Shown: positions 1 through 6,715, numbered from the stretch's first letter. The stretch is 11,435 nucleotides of DNA from Pseudomonadota bacterium (GCA_030591195.1 JAUVBO010000028.1:1-11435); one strand, 5' to 3'. The notes: a model not told the origin generated them from the letters alone. Numbers and translations are program-made.

Positions 1-66
1 CCTCAACTGACCCGGCCGCGGTTGACTTCACCCACCCTGCGCCGCGAAAATGATTGTTACCGCTCG

Positions 67-888
67 ATGAAGAAGTCAGCAGCATCCATCCCGACCAGCG
101 AACAAGCCACCGGCGAGCCGTTGTCGGATCGACGGCGGTTCCTCTCCTATCTCGGTGGAATCGGTTGTCTGTTTCTCGGCGGCGGCTGCAGGGGCGAGGT
201 CGGCGAGGGCTTCGAGCCACGCGCCGAGGGCGGGATCCCGGTCGGTGATGGCTCGGCTGTTTCACCATCGGACGGTCCTCAGGTGTCGCCGGGCGATGGA
301 CCCGCCACCGATGGACCCGCCACCGATGGCCCCGCCGCCGATGGCCCCGCCACCGACGGTCCTGCCACCGACGGTCCTGGGCCACAACCGGATGGGCCGG
401 CCCCGGACACCTCGGGGTGTGGCGGGAGCTGCACCGGGACCTGCACGGCGAGCTGCGCCGACGACTGCTCGGGCACCTGCACCGGCAGCTGCACCGGCAG
501 CTGTACGGCGAGCTGCGCCGATAACTGCACCGGCAGCTGCACCACCACCTGCGGGGGTAACTGCACCGGCGGCTGCACCGGTGGCTGCGGCGGCAACTGC
601 ACCGCGACCTGTGCCGACGACTGCGCGGGTGGCTGCAAGAACGGCTGCGGCGGCAGCTGCACCGCGAGCTGCGCCGACGACTGCTCGGGCACCTGCACCG
701 GCACCTGCACCGGCAACTGCATCGGCACCTGCACCGGCGCCTGCACCGGCACCTGCTCGAACAAGTGCGGGGCGGGCCTCGGCTGCGGTGGGAGCTGCTC
801 GGGCAGCTGCTATGGCAGCTGCAACCTCCTCTGCGAGGCGACCTGTGCCGGCGCCTGCTCCGCGGCCTGTATCGGCACCTGCAACTGA
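67..888 (+). CDS. Tat-type secreted protein with period-4 cysteine repeat
   Basis: I do not recognise a named family. From the ATG at 67 the protein is 273 aa. Residues 20-26 (SDRRRFL) fit a twin-arginine motif. A short hydrophobic Gly-rich stretch follows, ending at Cys41 (FLGGGC), a poor but possible lipobox, so it may be a Tat lipoprotein. Residues about 77-104 are a DGPAT-type linker. From Cys118 to Cys272 there are 39 cysteines, spaced exactly four apart except for one gap of six. The intervening triplets are mostly TGS/TGT, ADD and GGS/GGN. A TTG at 22 in the same frame would add 15 residues but breaks the signal-peptide layout, so I prefer 67. The odd cysteine number and regular spacing suggest a disulfide ladder, metal-thiolate binding or thioether modification; none can be decided from sequence. 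No maturation enzyme is adjacent. Confidence 0.75.
   Translation: MKKSAASIPTSEQATGEPLSDRRRFLSYLGGIGCLFLGGGCRGEVGEGFEPRAEGGIPVGDGSAVSPSDGPQVSPGDGPATDGPATDGPAADGPATDGPATDGPGPQPDGPAPDTSGCGGSCTGTCTASCADDCSGTCTGSCTGSCTASCADNCTGSCTTTCGGNCTGGCTGGCGGNCTATCADDCAGGCKNGCGGSCTASCADDCSGTCTGTCTGNCIGTCTGACTGTCSNKCGAGLGCGGSCSGSCYGSCNLLCEATCAGACSAACIGTCN
295..378 (+). repeat. 15-bp tandem repeat encoding DGPAT linker
   Basis: Five and a half in-frame 15-bp units encode DGPAT or DGPAA and form the linker between the signal sequence and the cysteine region of the first gene. Acidic/Pro/Gly linkers of this sort are typical of surface lipoproteins in Myxococcota. Slippage could change the unit number. Confidence 0.85.
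418..882 (+). repeat. 12-bp periodic Cys-codon array
   Basis: A TGC or TGT codon occurs every 12 bp from 418 to 882, except for one 18-bp step where the residues are GAGLGC. A higher-order unit of two neighbouring steps (TASC then ADDC or ADNC, once TATC) recurs at steps 4-5, 9-10, 17-18 and 22-23, which suggests growth by internal duplication. The periodicity also keeps other frames open on both strands. Confidence 0.85.
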
Positions 889-1123
889 GCCGACCTCGAC
901 GACAGCTCCTTCGACCTGTAGCGTGCCCCCCCTCGCTTGGCGCCGCCGGTGCGTCCGAGGCTGCGCTTCGCACTGTTCGTCCGTAGCCTTCACCAAAAAG
1001 GCCAGGTCGGCTGTTCGTCAGCTGTTCATCCAGAGCGCGACGGCGTCGCTGAATCCCAGCCACGATACAGGAGCGCTCGCTCGAAAATCGCGCTTGTTCG
1101 CCCTGCAGGCGTACATTGAAGGC
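889..1123. other. Intergenic, no gene seen
   Basis: No reading frame here has both a credible start and protein-like composition. The frames that stay open are continuations of shadows from the cysteine repeat. I see no clear terminator hairpin directly after the stop at 888. Confidence 0.5.
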
Positions 1124-1294
1124 CTGTGGGAAGGGCCAGCGCCTGATCGCGCTGGACAGGCACCGCCCAGGCTTCGCCGCGCCCTGGTTGCCGAAGGTGC
1201 TCTGCGTGACCGTCACCGAGCTCACAGCGCCCGAGGGGCCGCGAGGATCGTCGACTGCAAAGAGCCGCACCGGATCTAATTCAGACTGACGGTC
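1124..1294 (-). pseudogene. Remnant of TonB-like AgmX/PglI-type C-terminal domain
   Basis: Read on the minus strand from 1294 downward, this frame gives SGAVSSVTVTQSTFG, a single Cys in GRCLSSAI, then RRWPFPQ. This matches the pattern of AgmX/PglI C-terminal (TonB-like) domains in myxobacteria: a Gly turn, V-x-V-x-x-S-T, a lone Cys, then an aromatic-FP motif. There is no start codon. A TGA at 1295-1297 interrupts the same frame just upstream, and the expected end after the FP motif is not found. Upstream the frame runs on into the 17-residue repeats at 1295-1423. I read it as a decayed gene end. The family match is from memory and the segment is short, so the call is tentative. Confidence 0.35.
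1248..1271 (+). repeat. 24-bp direct repeat, copy 1
   Basis: This 24-bp stretch recurs at 1505-1528 with one mismatch (C against A at the tenth base). The two copies bracket the 51-bp tandem units. Read on the minus strand the copies encode VRLFAVD and VRLFSVD, so this may be a duplicated piece of the decayed minus-strand coding sequence. Confidence 0.7.
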
Positions 1295-1423
1295 TCAAAT
1301 CGATCCGGGCCACGAGAGCACCGGATCGGCTCTAAACGACACGTCCAACGACGATTCGGGCCAACAGACCACCGAATCTAATTCAGACGGACGGTCTTGA
1401 ATCGATTCGGGCATCCGTCGCAC
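1271..1423 (+). repeat. Three tandem 51-bp units with internal dyads
   Basis: Units start at 1271, 1322 and 1373, exactly 51 bp apart. Over the first 40 bases units 1 and 3 differ at five positions; unit 2 is more diverged but shares the start, the GGGCC stretch and the terminal AC. Each unit has an outer dyad: CGGATC with GATCCG in unit 1, CGAATC with GATTCG in unit 3 (a compensating pair change), and CGGATC with GATTCG in unit 2 (one G-T pair). Since 51 is 17 codons, the units also read as 17-residue repeats on the minus strand (WPES... and ...DPVL), interrupted by TGA at 1295-1297. Confidence 0.75.
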
Positions 1424-1504
1424 GGACGACGCGCCCGAGGACGCCTCTGCGACCTTGGCCGCCACAATGGCCGAGGTGACCCACCACGCTCGACGTAGCG
1501 GCTC

Positions 1505-1528
1505 TCGTCGACTGAAAAGAGCCGCACC
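1505..1528 (+). repeat. 24-bp direct repeat, copy 2
   Basis: This is the second copy of the 24-bp repeat at 1248-1271, with 23 of 24 bases identical and a 257-bp offset. It lies 9 bp beyond the stop of the minus-strand gene that ends at 1538, in its 3' flank. Confidence 0.7.
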
Positions 1529-1537
1529 CAATCCACA

Positions 1538-2470
1538 TCAGTAGGGGGCTTGCAGGCGCTCGAACTCGAGCTCGTTGGCGTCGAAGAGCTCCTTGGGCTC
1601 GCCGAGCTCCTTGCCGGTGAAGCGGGCGGCGAAGAGCTTGCCCTCGCTGGTCCACACCAGCCGGTTGCAGTCGAGGTCGGCCCACTCCCACTTGAGCGAG
1701 TCCCAGCCGAGCGCGTCAAGCGTGTCAAGAGGCTTGCCCGCGGGGTCCACGAGCTCGTGCTGATCCCAGTAGCAGCCGGTGCCAGGCGGATGATTGGTTG
1801 ATGCGTGAGCGTGCTTGCGCAAGACCCACCCTCCGGGCAGGTTCTTCTCGAAGAGGTCGCCATCGCGGCCCTCGCTCACCATCGACCAGCCATCGCGCAG
1901 AAGCCGCAGGTAGTAGACGCCGGGACACTCGCCACCGAAGAACCTCTCTGGCCGGTAGTCCGGGTCGCGGCTCACCTCTCTGCTATCGTGGAGCACCTGG
2001 TGCCCGTAGCCGTCGTTGAGCCAGTAGCGGTTGCCCCTGGTGAACAGCCCACCGCCGTGCCAGCAATCGCCCTTGGGCAACATCACCAGCGCCTTGAGGT
2101 ATGGAGCGTGCGAGATCGCGGTCCACGCGCCCCGCGACTCGGATCCCCAGTGGCCGTTCATGGCGAAGTAGATCAGGTACTTGCCGTCGTGGGAGAGATC
2201 GCAGCGTCGCTCGTAGATCCGGCCACGTAGCCACTGGCCGACGCGGAAGGTATCCCGGCGTCGATCCCAGTCGACGGTCGCCACGGCCCTGGCAGGCCCC
2301 CGTCGAACGATCAGGCCACGGTCCTTGTCCCGAGACAGCAGGACGTGCAGGCGCGCCGGCAATGCTGGCTCCATCTCGCCGAAGCGTAGCACGCCGCGAT
2401 CGTCAGCGCCTTGCCGGTGGCGTGGCACGCCCATCATCGGCTTCCAGCCCCTATCCCGCTTCGCAACCAC
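1538..2470 (-). CDS. Conserved protein of unknown function, propeller-like
   Basis: The 310-aa product has no signal peptide or membrane segment. Its composition and motif spacing are clearly protein-like, rich in Trp, Gly and aromatic residues. Motifs include GVPRHRQG near the N terminus, RRGP, DRRRDTF, a blade-like DLSHDGKYLIYFAMNG around residues 91-106, GDCWHGGG, and DCNRLVWTSEGKLFAARF near the C terminus. The recurring pattern of a beta strand followed by SxDGK and another strand suggests a beta-propeller fold. I recall similar uncharacterised proteins in Myxococcota and other proteobacteria but know of no assigned function. The start at 2470 is GTG with a purine-rich AAGAAAGAG directly against it. 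An alternative ATG at 2437 has GGAAG a few bases upstream, but GWKP before it looks conserved, so I keep the longer form. Confidence 0.75.
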   Translation of the reverse strand: MVAKRDRGWKPMMGVPRHRQGADDRGVLRFGEMEPALPARLHVLLSRDKDRGLIVRRGPARAVATVDWDRRRDTFRVGQWLRGRIYERRCDLSHDGKYLIYFAMNGHWGSESRGAWTAISHAPYLKALVMLPKGDCWHGGGLFTRGNRYWLNDGYGHQVLHDSREVSRDPDYRPERFFGGECPGVYYLRLLRDGWSMVSEGRDGDLFEKNLPGGWVLRKHAHASTNHPPGTGCYWDQHELVDPAGKPLDTLDALGWDSLKWEWADLDCNRLVWTSEGKLFAARFTGKELGEPKELFDANELEFERLQAPY

Positions 2471-2520
2471 CTCTTTCTTGAGTGATACGGTATGGCACGA
2501 AACTCGCTTAACCCACGCTC

Positions 2521-2525
2521 GGAGG
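2521..2525 (+). promoter_or_regulatory. Ribosome binding site
   Basis: GGAGG lies 8 bases before the ATG at 2534 and fixes that start. The in-frame ATG at 2492 has no comparable site. Confidence 0.75.
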
Positions 2526-2533
2526 ATCGACGG

Positions 2534-2827
2534 ATGACCTCGGACGAGAACAAGCGATCTAGCTGGCGAAGACTGTGGAACGAGTGGCTGAGGCCCGAGT
2601 TCGAAGTCTCACTGCTGGGTGCAGCTGCGCTTTTCTTTGTCTATGGTGGACTGCTCTTGTGGCCGCTAATAAGCCTGATGGACGCCTGGGTTCCCGAGAG
2701 CGCGGCTTGGGCCGTACGCATGGACTGGCTCGGCCCGCTGGTGCTGTTCGTCGCCGCCGGGATGGCCCTCGTCGCCGCCGGCGCCACGGCAAAGTGGCTT
2801 CAGCGGCGGTGGCACGCAAGACGGTAG
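2534..2827 (+). CDS. Small two-helix membrane protein
   Basis: The 97-aa product starts with a charged segment rich in Arg and Trp (residues 1-24). Two hydrophobic segments follow, at about 25-48 and 66-86, separated by a short loop containing DAWVPES, and the protein ends in a basic tail (KWLQRRWHARR). By the positive-inside rule both ends are probably cytoplasmic. The function is unknown. The gene is divergent from the gene at 1538-2470, with 63 bp between the two starts. Its last 28 bp overlap the 3' end of the tentative minus-strand gene at 2800-2978. Confidence 0.65.
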   Translation: MTSDENKRSSWRRLWNEWLRPEFEVSLLGAAALFFVYGGLLLWPLISLMDAWVPESAAWAVRMDWLGPLVLFVAAGMALVAAGATAKWLQRRWHARR

Positions 2828-2978
2828 CTGCCGCAGCCGCAAAACAGCCCGCCAACCACGATCACAACCCATGAGCGCCACATCGCGGACCGCGGGCAGC
2901 CGAGCGCGCGCGTGACCCAGTAGGTCCCGACGACCAGCGCGGCGACGAGGGCCATCAACCCGGCCAGCGAGAGCATCG
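2800..2978 (-). CDS. Possible small two-helix membrane protein
   Basis: From an ATG at 2978 this frame gives 58 aa with two hydrophobic segments (about residues 2-20 and 35-50), a basic loop between them and a basic tail. The pattern resembles the gene it overlaps tail to tail. The same frame stays open to a GTG at 3054, but that part is antisense to the transposase remnant, so I use the inner start. No good ribosome binding site precedes either start. The N terminus may have been lost when the insertion sequence arrived. It could also be a chance open frame opposite GC-rich coding DNA. Confidence 0.35.
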
Positions 2979-2984
2979 GGTGGC

Positions 2985-3320
2985 TATCGAGCACGTTGAT
3001 CAGCCCATGGCGCGCCGAGTTGCTGAAGCTCGGTATCGATGTTGGCGAGCGCACCGTTGGGCGACCAATCGCGACGATGAAGAAGCGCGAGGGGACGACA
3101 CCGTCGCAGACCTGGCGGACGTTCCTGAAGAATCACATGCGCGAGACGGCTCGATGGACTTCCTCCTGATGCCGACGGCGACGTTCGGTCTGCTCTACGC
3201 TCTGGTGATCATCAAACACGACCGCCGCGAGCTGGTCCACGTCAACGCGACGGCCAACCCGAGCGCGCAGTGGACGGCGCAGCGGGTGATCAACGCGTTT
3301 CCGTTCGCTGTGGTCGGGCG
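2985..3320 (+). pseudogene. Fragment of DDE/rve integrase-type transposase, frameshifted
   Basis: The frame that includes 3011-3013 reads RAELLKLGIDVGERTVGR, then PSQTWRTFLKNH, which matches the segment just before the catalytic core in a common integrase-core transposase family (typically IHGELLKLGI...RTV...PPSQTWRTFLRNH). That frame hits a stop soon after. The match resumes at 3154 in another frame as MDFLLMPTATFGLLYAL, HDRRELVHVNAT, PSAQWTAQRVINAFPF, where the family carries its first catalytic Asp (MDF). The jump between 3146 and 3154 fits a 1-bp loss or 2-bp gain. The following RDRD segment and the rest of the core are unrecognisable after about 3320, and the N-terminal helix-turn-helix part is missing. 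It cannot encode an active enzyme. Confidence 0.75.
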
Positions 3321-3466
3321 CCCCGCTCGTAGCCGCCATCTGCTCCAGTCAGGTGCGCATGGAGAGCTGAGGTGCATCCGAGGCCGATGGCCGCGGACCT
3401 CTTGGATCCGATCGATGACGCGCAGACGACGTTCTGGCCAACGACACTGCCCGCCAACATCGACTG

Positions 3467-3472
3467 TATACT
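3467..3472 (+). promoter_or_regulatory. Possible -10 box for the cysteine desulfurase gene
   Basis: TATACT (five of six bases of the sigma-70 consensus) stands out in GC-rich DNA 25 bp before the ATG at 3498. No good -35 hexamer is found at 16-19 bp spacing, so this is weak. Confidence 0.2.
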
Positions 3473-3497
3473 GCAGCGAGCGAGACGAGGCGATGTC

Positions 3498-4670
3498 ATG
3501 AACGAGCACCCGACGCCGATCTACCTCGACCACAACGCCACGACCCCTATCGCCCCCGAGGTGGTCGAGGCGATGCTGCCCTACCTCACCGAGCACTTCG
3601 GCAACCCCTCGAGTGATCACCCGTACGGCCGCGCCGCGGCCCGGGCGGTGCAGCGCGCGCGGGTCGAGGTGGCCGCGCTGCTCGGCTGCAGCCCCGGGCA
3701 GATCCTCTTCACCTCGGGGGGCACCGAGGCGAACAACCTCGCCGTCCGCGGGATCGCCGCGCGCTCGGACCGGCGCCGCATCGTCACCTCGGTGGTCGAG
3801 CACCCGGCCACTGCCAGGCCGTGCGAGCTGCTCGCGAGCCGCGGCTGGGACGTGGTGCGCGCGGGCGTCGACGGCGACTGTCGCGTCGATCTCGACCAGG
3901 CGACCGCGGCGCTGACCGGGGACACGGCGCTGGCGACGATGATCCACGCCAACAACGAGACCGGCACCCTGCAGCCGATCGCCGAGATCGCCGCGGCGGC
4001 CCACGCCGTGGGTGCGCTGGTCCACGCCGACGCGGCGCAGTCGGTGGGCAAGCTGGAGGTGGCTGTCGACGACCTCGGCGTCGACCTGCTCTCGGTGGCC
4101 GGCCACAAGCTGTATGGCCCCAAGGGCGTCGGCGCGCTGTTCGTCCGCGACCGTCAGCGGCTCGCGCCGCTGGTGGTCGGCGCCGGGCACGAGGACGGCC
4201 TGCGTCCGGGGACCGAGAACGTCGCCTCGATCGTCGGGCTCGGCGCCGCCTGCCGGCTCGCCCGCCTCCGCCTCGCCGGGACCGAGACTGGCCCGCGCGC
4301 CCGGCGAGACGATCTGTGGCGCCGCTTGCAGGCCGAGATCCCCGGCATCGCGATCAACGGCCACCCCGACCACCGGCTGCCCAACACGCTCAACGCGCGC
4401 TTGCCCGGCATCAGCGGCAACGCGCTGCTGGCAGCCGTTCCCGAGATCGCCGCCTCCACCGGCTCTGCCTGCCACGCCGGCGAAGAGAGCGCCTCGGCGG
4501 TCTTGCTCGCGATGGGCATCGACCGGTCCGCGGCCCTCGGCTCGGTGCGGCTCTCGCTCGGACACGGCACCACCCCAGCGATGATCGAGCGAGCCGCCGC
4601 GGCGTTGATCCGCGGCTGGAAGACGCTACAGCAGGGACAGGGCCTGGCCGGTGGGCAGCCATCGCCTTGA
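3498..4670 (+). CDS. Cysteine desulfurase / selenocysteine lyase-like PLP enzyme
   Basis: The 390-aa product is a complete fold-type I aminotransferase-class V enzyme of the NifS/IscS family. Such enzymes remove sulfur (or selenium) from cysteine (or selenocysteine), leaving alanine and an enzyme persulfide. Visible motifs are IYLDHNATTP at the start, GGTEANN, His102 (EHPA), NNETGTLQP, Asp178 and Gln181 (HADAAQ), the PLP lysine Lys204 in GHKLYGPKG, RPGTENV, and the catalytic Cys325 in STGSACHAG. The Cys loop with ACH rather than ACTSG, followed by VLLAMGI and a RLSLGHGTT end, resembles the SCLY-like branch more than housekeeping IscS. ACGAGG lies 7 bases before the ATG; a GTG at 3372 in frame would add a non-conserved extension. 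No iscU, sufU or other Fe-S gene is next to it, so its sulfur acceptor is unknown. Confidence 0.93.
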   Translation: MNEHPTPIYLDHNATTPIAPEVVEAMLPYLTEHFGNPSSDHPYGRAAARAVQRARVEVAALLGCSPGQILFTSGGTEANNLAVRGIAARSDRRRIVTSVVEHPATARPCELLASRGWDVVRAGVDGDCRVDLDQATAALTGDTALATMIHANNETGTLQPIAEIAAAAHAVGALVHADAAQSVGKLEVAVDDLGVDLLSVAGHKLYGPKGVGALFVRDRQRLAPLVVGAGHEDGLRPGTENVASIVGLGAACRLARLRLAGTETGPRARRDDLWRRLQAEIPGIAINGHPDHRLPNTLNARLPGISGNALLAAVPEIAASTGSACHAGEESASAVLLAMGIDRSAALGSVRLSLGHGTTPAMIERAAAALIRGWKTLQQGQGLAGGQPSP

Positions 4671-4721
4671 TCGTCTGGTCGGCACCACCATTCGAAGCCA
4701 GCTGGTCGTCGAGCCTTCACC

Positions 4722-4728
4722 AGGGGAG
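4722..4728 (+). promoter_or_regulatory. Ribosome binding site
   Basis: AGGGGAG lies 9 bases before the ATG at 4738. It supports that start over upstream in-frame codons, which would bury the lipoprotein signal. Confidence 0.7.
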
Positions 4729-4737
4729 TTGAACGAA

Positions 4738-6039
4738 ATGAAATGGTCCCACCGACTCGGGGTCCTCAGCGCTGGTCTCGCCTGCCTCTCGGCGCTCGCC
4801 GGCTGCTCCGGCGGCTGCACCACCGCCCGCCTCTCCGAGGCGACGATCGCTGCCAGGGTCGATCCGACGACCAAGCAGCCGATCGCCCCCACCGACAGCT
4901 TCACCCCCGACGCGCCGGTGATCCACTGCACGGCCAAGCTCGAAGACGCCCCCGACGGGACCAAGGTCCGAGCGATGTGGATCGCGACCAAGGTCGTGGG
5001 GGCCAAGCCCGGGCAGCTGATCCGCGAGGTCTCGGTGACCGCGGGCGGCAGCCGCTACCTGGACTTCCGCCTCACCCGCCCGACCAAAGGTTGGCCGGCG
5101 GGTGAGTACACGGTGAAGCTGCAGCTCGCCAACGCACCGACCGTCTCGGCCACCTTCCGCGTCGGCGCCGCGGGCGGGTCGCCGGCCACCCCGGCGAAGG
5201 CGGCCACCCCGACGAAGGCGAAGGCGGCGGCCGTCACCGGCGATGGCGTCGTCTTCACCAAGAAGGTGCCCGCCCCGGGGCAGGTTCGCCACGAGGTGAG
5301 CCGGATGGAGATGGAGCTCGAGATCGACGTGGTCCAGGGCGGCCAGGTGGTGGCCAAGATGGACAACAGCAACGACGCCCGGACCGATCGACGGGTGACG
5401 GTGCTCGCCGTCAACGACCGGGCGGCGACCAGGGTCAAGGTGGTCTACCTGAAGAAGCGCGAGATCGAGTCGAGCGGCAAGAAGCGCAAGCAGACGATCA
5501 GCCCGCTCGAGGGCCAGACCGTGATCGTGACGGCCGCGGGGGACCGGCTGCTAGTGACCGACGCCAACGGCGCCGAGGTCGCGCCCAAGCTGGCCGCGGC
5601 GACCCGGGAGGACAACCAGGCGGTCGGCAAGCCGAACCGCTTCGCGGCGCTGCTGCCCGATCGGCCGCTGCGCGCCGGCGAGCTGCTCAACCCGCCCCAG
5701 GCGGTGATCCGCGAGATGCTCGGGGCGAACCAGGCCGAGCTGCCGATGACCGTCGAGCGGGGATCCTTCACCTTCAAGGGCGTGACTAGGACGAACGGCG
5801 CGACCCACGGACTGTTCGACGTGGCGCTGAAGATCCAGATCGCCAACAAGCCGATGACCATCAACATGGATCTCAAGGGGCAGCTGGCGGTCGACGTGGC
5901 GACCTGCTGGCCGGTGACCCTCGAGGTCAAGGGGCCGCTGCGCGTCAGCGGGCGCCAGGGCCCGTCCCAGGTCGCCGGCAAGGGCCAGGCGCGGATCTCG
6001 ATCGTGGCGACCTACCCCGGCGCGGCCGCCGGCGAGTAA
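4738..6039 (+). CDS. Lipoprotein of unknown function
   Basis: The 433-aa product begins with a lipoprotein signal (basic MKWSHR, hydrophobic core, LAGC with Cys23), so it is probably anchored in the outer or inner membrane facing the periplasm. Residues about 50-150 look like one beta-rich domain (SFTPDAP...IHC...EYTVKLQLANAP). A low-complexity Ala/Thr/Lys/Pro linker follows at about 150-175. The long C-terminal beta-rich domain (180-425) contains EMELEIDVVQGG, FAALLPDRPLRAGE and a late HGLFDVALKIQI repeat-like strand pattern. The C-terminal part is reminiscent of uncharacterised bacterial lipoprotein families such as DUF6263, but I cannot confirm this. It lies 67 bp after the cysteine desulfurase on the same strand, so they could share a transcript, though no functional link is evident. 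It is convergent with the next gene, with 18 bp between them. Confidence 0.8.
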   Translation: MKWSHRLGVLSAGLACLSALAGCSGGCTTARLSEATIAARVDPTTKQPIAPTDSFTPDAPVIHCTAKLEDAPDGTKVRAMWIATKVVGAKPGQLIREVSVTAGGSRYLDFRLTRPTKGWPAGEYTVKLQLANAPTVSATFRVGAAGGSPATPAKAATPTKAKAAAVTGDGVVFTKKVPAPGQVRHEVSRMEMELEIDVVQGGQVVAKMDNSNDARTDRRVTVLAVNDRAATRVKVVYLKKREIESSGKKRKQTISPLEGQTVIVTAAGDRLLVTDANGAEVAPKLAAATREDNQAVGKPNRFAALLPDRPLRAGELLNPPQAVIREMLGANQAELPMTVERGSFTFKGVTRTNGATHGLFDVALKIQIANKPMTINMDLKGQLAVDVATCWPVTLEVKGPLRVSGRQGPSQVAGKGQARISIVATYPGAAAGE

Positions 6040-6057
6040 GGCCGTGACGGGAGCCCC

Positions 6058-6648
6058 TTAGAAGCCGACGCGATCGGCGAGCTTCTCGAGCTGACTGGCG
6101 AGGGGCTTGACGACTCGGCGCTTGATCGGCTCGACGATCGGGGCGACGACCTTGAGCAGCCGCTCCTTGCTCACCGTGCCCGCCACCCGGCCGAGGGCGG
6201 CGCCGCCGCCAGCGGAGAGCACCCCGCTGCCGATCTTCAGCATCGGGCTGGCTCCCTGCACCAGCGAGCCCACGGCCTGCCCACCGAACCAGCTGGTGGT
6301 GGCGGTGATCGCGCCACCGATGCCCACCCGGCGCCAGAAGCCGGCCTTCTTCGAGGTCCCGAGGGCGATCATGTTGCAGCCGGTGGCGATGCAGGCGACG
6401 CCGGTGGGCGACGGGCCCTGGTAGATGCCGGCGGCTACCAGCGCGCCACCGCCGAGGACCAACGCGGTCCGAGTCACTCGACGGCCGAACCGATTGCCCA
6501 CCTTTTTGGTGGCGGCTGAGGCCTGCTTCATCCGGGCCGCCGCCCGCTCGCGCATCGGCGCCTTCGGCGCACCCGCACCATCGGGCATCGCGTGGGCCAG
6601 CGAGCCGTGACAGAGGAACATGGTCAGGGTCAGGACGATCATACGCAT
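6058..6648 (-). CDS. Small secreted or membrane protein, unknown function
   Basis: The 196-aa product has a signal peptide (residues 1-20, likely cleaved after AHA). A basic Ala-rich segment (28-60) follows, then Gly/Ala-rich hydrophobic stretches at about 61-76, 83-97 and 107-128, and a basic C-terminal helix (KRRVVKPLASQLEKLADRVGF). GGAGGAGC at 6656-6663 lies 7 bases before the ATG and makes the start firm. The gene begins 67 bp after the stop of the lipase gene on the same strand, so it may be the second gene of a two-gene operon. It does not look like a lipase-specific foldase (Lif). The hydrophobic segments could insert in a membrane. I do not recognise a family. Confidence 0.7.
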   Translation of the reverse strand: MRMIVLTLTMFLCHGSLAHAMPDGAGAPKAPMRERAAARMKQASAATKKVGNRFGRRVTRTALVLGGGALVAAGIYQGPSPTGVACIATGCNMIALGTSKKAGFWRRVGIGGAITATTSWFGGQAVGSLVQGASPMLKIGSGVLSAGGGAALGRVAGTVSKERLLKVVAPIVEPIKRRVVKPLASQLEKLADRVGF

Positions 6649-6715
6649 CGCGAAAGCTCCTCCGGTCGGCGACCGGCATTGTCGTCAGTGGCCAGTGTGC
6701 GGCACATCGATCAAC

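Noticed and set aside
279..764. Minus-strand frame with regular VQVPVQLP repeats
   Set aside because: The periodicity is the antisense image of the Cys-codon array. The plus frame has the signal peptide and linker, so the antisense frame is a by-product.
155..1279. Long plus-strand frame of 374 codons overlapping the cysteine-repeat gene
   Set aside because: It is an Ala/Pro-rich shadow kept open by the 12-bp periodic codons of the real frame; it has no ribosome binding site and no protein-like motifs.
1053..1290. Plus-strand frame reading LIALDRHRPGFAAPWLPKV, at first glance protein-like
   Set aside because: It has no ATG or GTG start, and the minus strand of the same DNA gives a better motif match to a TonB-like domain.
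1295..1531. Minus-strand 78-codon frame containing 17-residue repeats as an intact gene
   Set aside because: It would start at TTG without a ribosome binding site and ends in a stop inside a repeat unit. It fits better as part of a decayed sequence.
2980..3501. Plus-strand 173-codon frame as an intact gene
   Set aside because: Only its middle part matches a transposase. The matching upstream part is in another frame, and the downstream part has no similarity and runs into the desulfurase start.
3195..4565. Long minus-strand frame opposite the cysteine desulfurase
   Set aside because: The plus frame carries every catalytic motif of the PLP family. The antisense frame is a GC-rich shadow.
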